A stretch of DNA of 64,000 nucleotides, from NCBI GenBank assembly GCA_016929905.1, contig JAFGHX010000022.1, forward strand, positions 1 to 64,000, read 5' to 3'. Both the position numbers and the translations under genes were made by a program. The notes under the pieces are model-generated. The model was not told the origin of the DNA. It did not search any database and worked only from the letters and a program-made list of their open reading frames with translations. Positions 8,774 to 17,100 of this stretch are shown here, piece by piece (within the stretch, counting starts at the first letter, position 1; each line of letters starts with the position of its first letter). The stretch is from Kiritimatiellia bacterium. Lineage in GTDB: Bacteria; Verrucomicrobiota; Kiritimatiellia; JAFGHX01.

Positions 8774-11700
8774 ATGGGACCCGACATGCGCGCAAGTCGA
8801 TCTGTTCTTGTCTGTCTGCTCGTGCCATTGCTGGCCGCCCCTGCGGCCCGGGCGGCCGATCCCGGTGAAGCCCCCGAGAAGGGTGAAACCTTCCTGCGTC
8901 GGTTGGTGATCGATCCCGACAAGCACAACGTCAAGACCGTCACCAAGCAGAAGATCATGGGCCGCGCGCTCCTGGATCTGCGGCAGGGCGGGTCGGCCGA
9001 GGCCTTCTGGCGAACGCTGGGCAAGCACGAGATCAGCACGAAGGACATGGCCACGTTCAAGACCCTGGTCGTCGCCCAGTGGGGCGAGGCGGCTGTGCGC
9101 GAGTTCTTCGGGACGATGGATGCGGGTACCGGCAGCACGGCGGTCGAACAGCAGGTCCTGGCACACCGAAGACGGATGACGCTGCAATGCATCGCGGATG
9201 CCGTCAGGGGCGTCTGCGCCCGGCAGACGACACGGTACGGTTACCACGCCTACATCGGCTACGTCGGGAAGTGGGCTTTGCCGGATTTCCCCGCGAATTC
9301 CTACACGTTCGCCGGCGATATCGATTTCTCCTTCATGTCCAACGACAAAGCCTTCGCCCGCGCGTTGAAGCAGGAGTTTGACCGGTTGATCGTGCGGGAG
9401 ATGGGGATAGACCCCGTCCGGCTCGATTCGGTCTGCACCGTGCACGGCGAGGCCGCGTCCGACGTGTATGTCGGCGCGCACGGCAAACGCTACGGCGACA
9501 AGGAGTTCCTCAAGCCGGAGTCGATTGTCTATGAGGTCGAGCCGAACGGCAACCGCCGCCGGGTCAAGGGCGAAGACGCCGTGACGACGATGGCCGCCGA
9601 AGTGGACTTGTCTCAGAAGCAGCCGCGCACGTTTGGCGATGTGGAAGCGCTCGAATTCAGGAACAAGACGGAGCCGGGCCTGTCGCTGGAAATGCTGCGC
9701 CATTTCGTCGGCGATATCACACGGCTGGTCGACGGGCATCGGGTCTACAGTCCCCTGACGAGCATCGTCAAGGCCGCCAAGTACGCCGAGCGCAGCACCG
9801 ACGCGCTCGACGACGCGCTCGGGGAGGAGGCCAAGGACGCGCACAAACCGTCCGAGAAGACGCGCGCGTTGCGCCGCTTGGCCCGGGAACTGAAAGCGCT
9901 GGAGAAGGGCGAGAAGGGCCGCGATATCGGCGGGCAGGTCGAACGGCTGAGGGCCTATTTCGGGGGCGACCTGCCGATCCGGCTGGAATGCGCGGAAGGC
10001 CAGCCGGCGCGCGCCGTGCGCTATGCGCACACCGACGCGTTCTTCATGGAAGTCGAGCAGTCCATACGCGACAACGCACGGCGCGGCCTGCGGGCGGCCG
10101 TCGACGGTATCGAAGGCCACATCGAGGAGGTGAAGGCGTTGCGCCGCAAGGACGACGTCGCGTCAAGGAAGCAGAGCCATCTGGAAATCGATGCCGTGCA
10201 GCGCAGGATTCGCGCGCTGGCGGACATGCTCGAGCTCGAAGCGAAGGTCTTTGCGGAACACAGTGTGAAGTTCGATGCCGAGTTCGGACGCATCCAGGCC
10301 GAGTTCGTCAGGATGACCGGCGATTTCGAGGCGCAGTTCGACCTCAAGAAGATCGTCCGATCGGATCTGAAACACTTCGAGTCCTGCTGCAAAGCCCTGG
10401 CCAAGACCCGCAACGGCCTCAAACTGGCGGCGGCGGCCGTGATCAAGCTGGGGTCCGAAGCGAATTTCTACCTCGACTGCCTGGACGACGTGTTGCTGCA
10501 GGAACTGCGCGAGGGGAACAGAAGCTACAACGCGTTCGACAAGCTCGCCGCGCGGATACCCGAGACGTTCAAGCCGAGCCAGGATTCCATATGGCGGCGG
10601 GACGTGACGCCGAGCTGGACGACGCACAGGCCCAAGGCGCTCGATTACATCCAGGCCATCAACCGCCAGTTGAACGCGGATATCCAGGACCAGGCCAAGG
10701 GCCTCTCGCACGGCTTGGTGCTGTACAACCTGTCCCAGGAGCTGCCCGTCTACGTCGATTGCCTCTACCGGGGCGACTGGCAGACGCTCGGCACCGAGTT
10801 GTTCCGGCGCCGGGTCCCGTTCGGCGCGGCCGTCGAGTACTGCGTGATGGGCGACTATTACCGGATGGCCTGGGATGTCGTCGTCACCGTTGTCCCGCCG
10901 TTGGGGATTCCCCAGGCGATCGTCGGCATCCAGATCGCGCTGATGGAGAAGGCCCAGAACCTGTACTGGAACGAGCAGCTCAGCGTACTGGAAGATACGC
11001 TCTACCTGACGGCGAAATTCAGACTCGTGGCCGAGGGCGTGGCCACCTATGGCAAGGGGGCGGACGCCAAGCGAGTCGGACGCTGGCGCCTGGCTTCCGT
11101 CCGCTACCGGGGCGAGGTGCTCGAACGTGAGGACATGCGCCAGGCCATCATCGGGCATTGGGAGAACTGGCATACGTTTCGCAAGACGATCTTTTCCGCG
11201 GATCCCGAACTGGCCGTGATCCGGGAGATCATGCGACACCCGGCCGCGGGCAAAACGCTGCAGGTCCGCATGGCGGGCAAGTTGTCCGAGCGGGAACACG
11301 CGCTGCGCGATTGGTTCACCGATACCCTGGTCCAGCGGCTCGAAGAGCGGATGGCCGCCGACTACGAAGTCGTGGCGGGACGCCTCGTCGATTTGATCGA
11401 GGACCTGCGCAAACGGGTCCGCGCACTCGACATCGAGCGGGAGGTCGAAGCCGCCATGGTCGAGGAAGGCAAGGGGTTCCAGGCCGGCGACCTGCTCACC
11501 TGGGCCTGGAACTGGACCAAGCGCGATTTCTTCGGCCAGGGCAGCCAGGAGGATCTCGCCACGCGGAGCGCGAGGGTCGTGCTTCGCTACCTGCGGGCGT
11601 ACGATACCGTGCTGGCGTGCAGGCGCAGAGCGGAGCAGGCCGCCGGGCTCTCCGGGCAGGTCGACGACGGACTGCGGTTGCTCACCGGCCCGCCCATGCT

Positions 11701-14059
11701 GAGCGGGAAGGCTGACGAGGACGTGAAGAAAGCGCGCGGCTGGCTGTCGGTCCAGAACGAGGTGCTGGCTTCGATGGCCGGAAAGCTGCTGGCCGTCAAG
11801 CGCCGGTACGTCGAGGGTGCGGCGCTGGACAGCGCGTTCGACAAGGAGATGCTCGAGAAGGTGGTCCGGCACGAAACCTGGCGCGTGGCCTGGCGCGACG
11901 TCTACAAGAACCGGGACACGATGAAGCCCAAGGCGCTCGAACGCGCGCGCCACCACGACACGGAGCGCGAAAGCCTGGAGCAGCGGTTTGCGGACTACTA
12001 CGCACGGCAGGGCGCCGGGCTGACGGTCTGCGTGCGGCAGGAGATCGACGGCCGGAAGACGGATACCCCGGTCCCGAACGCGGAAGTCTATCTCCGGTAT
12101 CGCTCGGGCAAGAAGGTGAAACTGGAGGAGCAGACGGCGGGCGACCACGTGTGCGCCCGGCCGGCGCCCGGCCACTATCACCTCTTCGCGTGGGCGAACG
12201 GCTTCCAGACGCGCGACGGTGCGGAAAAACTCTCGCAGCCGCTCAGCATTCCCGCGGCGAAAGAGGGCGCGGGGCCGGCGCCGCTGCGCGAGACGGTGTA
12301 CCTCGCGCCGGCCGGCCACGGCAGTCTGGTCGTCTATGTGGTGGGCGCCCGTCACAAAGCTCCGCTCTGCGATGCGGAGGTCGTGCTGGTCTCGCCGGGC
12401 ACACGCGCGGCTTCAAGCCGGGCGCCCGGTCTGGAGCGCGCACGACAGATGCGCAGGAAACCGGACGAGGTCGATACCCAGCAGGGGAAGCACGTGTTCA
12501 AGGATCTCCTGCCGGGGCGTTACCGCGTTTCGGCGTCGGAGCCGTTCTGCGAGAGCCGCGTTGCAGGACCCGTTCTCATCCCCGCCGGCCGTTCAGCGCC
12601 GGCCGTGATCCGCCTGCAACTCGAGCGCCAGGTGAGGCCGGTGCGCGTGACGGTCGTGGACACGGACGGCAAGGGGCTGGCCGGCGCCGAAGTCGCCCTT
12701 GACGACCTGCGGGTCAAGACCGACGCCGGCGGCACGGCGCGGCTGGCGAAGGTGCCCGTCGGGACGAGGATCCCGCTCCAGGTGAGCAAGACCGGGTTCC
12801 GGACGGCGCAAACGGAAGTGGACATCATGCCGGACCCGGACAAGAAGGAGTTCTCCACGACCGTCGCCATGGTCCCCCTGCGCTTGAGCGTTACCCCGCA
12901 ACAGGTGGCCGTGCAGCCGGGCGAGAAGGTCTCTTTCAACGCGGCGTGCGGTTCGCCGCCGGAACCGGCCGCCTGCAACTGGTACCTGGACGGCCGTTCC
13001 GTCAGCCTCGGCGCCAGCGCACAGTTCTCTTGGACCTTTCGCAAGGCGGGGTCTTATCAGATCGAGGCGAAACTGTTCGCGGGACGCCCCCCGCGCGAGG
13101 TGGCTTCGGCCGCCTCGCGCGTGACGGTCGCCGCCAAGCCGGACCCGACGCCTGAGCCCAAGCCCGGACCGAAGGGCCGGATCGCGCGGATCTACGAAGG
13201 GACCTGCCGCCATCGTGCGGATTTCGCCGGGGATTGGGGCGTGAAAGCGACACGGACCTACAAGTCCGAAGGCACGACCTCCGTCTACATGTGGACCGAT
13301 GGCACAGCGACGATCCGCGTGTTCACCCCGGCCATCAGCGTGACGGCCTGGTGGCCCGACGGCCGGCTCATCTTCAGCGAGCCCAAAGAGACCACCTTCA
13401 TGCCCGCTTCCATGGAGTACGTCTGCAGGAATGGGCGACTCGACTCCGCTATGGTCCGCGAGTATTTCAGCGACGATTTCGACATACGCTACGACGAGGC
13501 GCACTGCTGGGGCCACGTCAACACCGCCGGCAGCCCGAACTACACCTACGACCGGGAGCCGAGCAAGCCGTTGGGCGCCTACACGCACAAGGCGCGCGTC
13601 GACTGGGACATCCCGCGCTGGAAACGGACCTACCGCGGCCGCGTGCCATTCGTGCGCGAGTTCGGCGTGCCGTTGGCGCAGGCGTCCGTCACGCGAAACC
13701 GCGGGACGTGCGAGGTCGAAGCCGTTCTGGCCGACGACGGCCGCCTGGATCTCACGGCGACGGGCCGGGAGATGCTGGGGGTCGTGATGAATCCCATCTG
13801 GAAGGAACGCGGCTCGCTGTCCGCGCATGGGCTGCAACACTCGATGGGGATCAAAGACGGCGACTGGGAAGGACGCCTTTCCCGGCCGCTTCCGAGCGGC
13901 ACCGATTGGGACGATTTCGAGGGCAGCGGCCGCTACACCGACACCGCGTTCACCGGCCGCGCCCAGTGGCACATCTACAAGAAGATGAGCGGCAAGATCG
14001 TTTCGTTCGAAAAAATCACCGTCACGGTCGATCTGCCGCGCGCTCGGGACGCGCGCTAG
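8774..14059 (+). CDS. Giant exported modular protein 1 (1761 aa)
   Basis: After a signal peptide (VLVCLLVPLLAAPAARA) comes an unrecognised helical region of about 1050 residues, rich in charged and coiled-coil-like stretches. It includes an AGDIDF segment near residue 180. From about 1080 the architecture is modular: a carboxypeptidase-regulatory-like beta domain (from LTVCVRQ), a second (SLVVYVVG, about 1183), a third with GLAGAEVALDDL (about 1290), a PKD/Ig-like domain (about 1372-1450), a proline-rich linker, and a C-terminal beta-rich module (about 1466-1761). The same order recurs in the next gene. ATGs at 8774 and 8786 are both possible; I use 8774. In-frame codons further upstream overlap the previous gene and are rejected. 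Function is unknown; a large surface or periplasmic protein is inferred. Confidence 0.75.
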   Translation: MGPDMRASRSVLVCLLVPLLAAPAARAADPGEAPEKGETFLRRLVIDPDKHNVKTVTKQKIMGRALLDLRQGGSAEAFWRTLGKHEISTKDMATFKTLVVAQWGEAAVREFFGTMDAGTGSTAVEQQVLAHRRRMTLQCIADAVRGVCARQTTRYGYHAYIGYVGKWALPDFPANSYTFAGDIDFSFMSNDKAFARALKQEFDRLIVREMGIDPVRLDSVCTVHGEAASDVYVGAHGKRYGDKEFLKPESIVYEVEPNGNRRRVKGEDAVTTMAAEVDLSQKQPRTFGDVEALEFRNKTEPGLSLEMLRHFVGDITRLVDGHRVYSPLTSIVKAAKYAERSTDALDDALGEEAKDAHKPSEKTRALRRLARELKALEKGEKGRDIGGQVERLRAYFGGDLPIRLECAEGQPARAVRYAHTDAFFMEVEQSIRDNARRGLRAAVDGIEGHIEEVKALRRKDDVASRKQSHLEIDAVQRRIRALADMLELEAKVFAEHSVKFDAEFGRIQAEFVRMTGDFEAQFDLKKIVRSDLKHFESCCKALAKTRNGLKLAAAAVIKLGSEANFYLDCLDDVLLQELREGNRSYNAFDKLAARIPETFKPSQDSIWRRDVTPSWTTHRPKALDYIQAINRQLNADIQDQAKGLSHGLVLYNLSQELPVYVDCLYRGDWQTLGTELFRRRVPFGAAVEYCVMGDYYRMAWDVVVTVVPPLGIPQAIVGIQIALMEKAQNLYWNEQLSVLEDTLYLTAKFRLVAEGVATYGKGADAKRVGRWRLASVRYRGEVLEREDMRQAIIGHWENWHTFRKTIFSADPELAVIREIMRHPAAGKTLQVRMAGKLSEREHALRDWFTDTLVQRLEERMAADYEVVAGRLVDLIEDLRKRVRALDIEREVEAAMVEEGKGFQAGDLLTWAWNWTKRDFFGQGSQEDLATRSARVVLRYLRAYDTVLACRRRAEQAAGLSGQVDDGLRLLTGPPMLSGKADEDVKKARGWLSVQNEVLASMAGKLLAVKRRYVEGAALDSAFDKEMLEKVVRHETWRVAWRDVYKNRDTMKPKALERARHHDTERESLEQRFADYYARQGAGLTVCVRQEIDGRKTDTPVPNAEVYLRYRSGKKVKLEEQTAGDHVCARPAPGHYHLFAWANGFQTRDGAEKLSQPLSIPAAKEGAGPAPLRETVYLAPAGHGSLVVYVVGARHKAPLCDAEVVLVSPGTRAASSRAPGLERARQMRRKPDEVDTQQGKHVFKDLLPGRYRVSASEPFCESRVAGPVLIPAGRSAPAVIRLQLERQVRPVRVTVVDTDGKGLAGAEVALDDLRVKTDAGGTARLAKVPVGTRIPLQVSKTGFRTAQTEVDIMPDPDKKEFSTTVAMVPLRLSVTPQQVAVQPGEKVSFNAACGSPPEPAACNWYLDGRSVSLGASAQFSWTFRKAGSYQIEAKLFAGRPPREVASAASRVTVAAKPDPTPEPKPGPKGRIARIYEGTCRHRADFAGDWGVKATRTYKSEGTTSVYMWTDGTATIRVFTPAISVTAWWPDGRLIFSEPKETTFMPASMEYVCRNGRLDSAMVREYFSDDFDIRYDEAHCWGHVNTAGSPNYTYDREPSKPLGAYTHKARVDWDIPRWKRTYRGRVPFVREFGVPLAQASVTRNRGTCEVEAVLADDGRLDLTATGREMLGVVMNPIWKERGSLSAHGLQHSMGIKDGDWEGRLSRPLPSGTDWDDFEGSGRYTDTAFTGRAQWHIYKKMSGKIVSFEKITVTVDLPRARDAR

Positions 14060-14157
14060 CAGACCCAGGACGTTGCGCCGGGCGAAGCACGGCGTCAGAG
14101 TCCGACCGGCTGCCAGGCCGGAACAGCAACCCACGTTTCCGGAGAAAGGAGGGCAAC

Positions 14158-17100
14158 GTGTTGAACGGGCTGTTCACACGCAAAAGCCGTTTTCGCGCAC
14201 AGACTCTTTGCCGGCCCGGCGCTTTGTGGGGCTGCCCGAGCGGGACGGCCTTACTCCTTGGCTTCTGCCTTGCCCAGGCGGTGTGCGCCGCCGAAGGGCT
14301 GGATCCGATCCTGCTCGGGAACCGGCAGCGACTGTGGCAGCAGTACAACACCGGCCAGATTACGCCCCACGAGATGGTCGAGATTGCCCGGGAAATGGAA
14401 CTGAAGGCGCCGCGTTCGAAGTACGTCTCCGCGATTCTGGACATGACCGTGAAGCGAGTGGACCCCAAGACCGGCAAGACGATTGAGATGCCCGCATTCA
14501 TGAGGTCCGGGGCTGAGGCGCGTTGGGGGCGAGGCATTCTTTCCGACGAAGATATCATGCTGCGTCCGAACCTTACGATGGCAGAAGCCGATGAAGCCTA
14601 TCAACGGGCCGTTGCGTATCTGCGCGGCGGCGGCGCCAAACCGAAGAGCGATATGCTGCTGACCCGGACGGCGGACGACGTGATCATATGGAAACCGACC
14701 GCGCACGCGCCGGACCCCAGGCAACTGGGGCACATGGAGACCTTCATCCAGGTCCGTGTTCAGGAGGGTGAGTATGCCCCGTTCGCCAAACCCGGCGGGA
14801 CCGGCCAGAAGACGATCGGCCTGACCGAGGAAACCGTGTTGGACAACCTGAACAAGGGCGGGCCGGGCTACGGCACGCACCCGGCCAAGTGGCTCGACGA
14901 GCCCGACATGACCCACAAGCTGTGGGACGAATTTCGCGTGACGGCAAAGGACACGCACCGGTCCATGAAGGCGGCCGGGCTCGACAAGCTGGACCCGGAG
15001 ACCTACCGCAAATACGTGGCGCTGGCCGAAGTGGAGAAGATGCCGTGCGACTACCATATTTTCCCGCGCGGCGCGAGCGTCGATGAGATGGTCGAAGGCC
15101 TCGTCAAAGAACAGGCCGAGATGCGTCAGATCATGAAGAAGGCGCTCGCACAGAGCATAGCCGAACGGCACAAGGACGCCGAACGCGTTCTGGACGGGCT
15201 CGTCACGGGCGCCAGCCTCGGCGAGATGAGGCAGCTGCGGGGCGAGGCCCTCGTTGCGTCGCGCCGAATGGAACGGCTGGCGGAGAACTACCGGTTTCTC
15301 AGCGCCAAGTACCCCGACCTCATGGCGGAACTCGACTTCCCCGCCGACTACCTCGCGAAGCTGAACAAGACGAGCGCGAGGTTCAAGAAGGCGCTTGCCG
15401 AGCCTCAGATTCTGCTCGGCGACGTGTTCGCGCGCTACTTGCGCGGCCGCACCCGTAACGACGCGCTGAAGGCGCTGCTCGATGACGAGCTCGCCGATTT
15501 GCCCGAGGCCGCCAAGGGCTTGCAGAAGGAACTGGCCGGGGTCGCGAGCCTGGACATCGTGGGGCTGGAACCGGTCGATCCGGAGGACTTTCTCGCGCAT
15601 CTCAAGAAGAAGTTTCCGCAGCTCGATGTGGCGTTTGAGCCGGGCGATGAAGCGGTCGGAACGATTCTCAAGCGGCTCTACGCCTCGCCCGACGATGACC
15701 TGGTCGTGCTGTTCGGGCAGAAGGCGGCGTCCAAGATCGGCGACGCGCGTCGGCTGGCGACGCCGGCCGTCAAGGACGCCGTGCGCAAGACCGTGCAGAC
15801 GCGTCGCCTGCTTCTGGGACAGGTGGACGAAGCCAAGGGCTACGCGATGTTCGGCGACGAAGGGATCGGCGGGCTCGCATTTGAAGGCGTCCTGGCCGTC
15901 GCCTCCGGCCTGGCGGAGACGGCGAGTATCATGGATCAGAACCTGCCGCCCGAGGAGGAACGGCGCCGGCTCATGAATGCCTGGGTGACGGCCCTGCCCG
16001 TGGTCGGCGATTTCGCCCAGTCGCTGATCGATGGCGGCGAGGCCTACTACGAGGGGGACGGCAAGAAGGCGGTCCGCAGCGGGCTGTATGTCGTCATCGG
16101 GGTAGGCGGGCTCGTGCCCGGCGCGCAGGTGCCCGCCCTTGTCGCTGGGCTCGGCATGGTCACCTGGGACGTCGGCGAATCGGCCTGGGCGTTCAAGAAA
16201 GACCGGGACGTCATCTGGGCGTGGTTCAACTCCGCCGAATGGGACGAAGAAAAGTACGTGATCGTCAGGTTGGTTGACGCCAACGACAACCGCCGTGTCG
16301 TGCCCCCTTCGCCGTTCGCCTTCGAACAGCTCATTACCGAGGGAACCGTCGGCTATCGGTCCGGACTGGCCGGGACCACGATTCGCGATTCCGTCTGCGA
16401 CTTCGCCGAGCGCAATCTGCTCGCGCACGACGAAACGTTCAAGAGCATGCGGTTGGCGTTCAAGAACCTCTATCCCGAGTTCGACCTGCCCGGCAACCTG
16501 CGCGAGCCGTTGAATACCGGCCGGTCTCAACTGGCCACGCATATCCGCGAGCGGAACGGGAACGCCAGGAAAGACCTGGCCCTGTTCATGTTCATCAAGA
16601 TCAAGCAGCAGGTCTATGACCAACTCGTCGAACGCGCCCTGCGCGAGATCAAGGCCGATGTCGATGCCGAGTACCAGGCCCTGTACATGACCGGTGACGC
16701 AAAAGCCGTCCGCGACAAACTCCTCGCGTTGGGTGAGCGGCTCCAGCTCCAGCTCGTGCGGCACTGCGACGAGATGTATGAGGGGTTCAGCAAGCACATC
16801 GAAGCGGTCAAGGGCTTCTGGGCGCGCAAGAGCATCGCGGCGCGCAAGGTCGATATGTATCGCCGATACTTGGCCGGCTACACGGCGATCGAGACCTCGA
16901 TCCTGCGCATCCAGCGCCGAATCGGGGAGCTGGGCCTGAACCCGCCGAAAGCGTTCAACCTGACCGGCTATCTGGACGTGGACGCAGGCCGGATCGAGAA
17001 CCTGGAATCCGCCTATATCGGGGCGGTAGCCGACGCGCGCAAGCAGACCGTCGCCATCTGGAACGCCGTCTCGATTATGCCGTTCCAGGAAGCGTACCCG

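Noticed and set aside
13234..14157. Upstream extension of giant protein 2
   Set aside because: It runs inside the preceding gene in another frame; a strong ribosome site and signal peptide mark the start at 14158.
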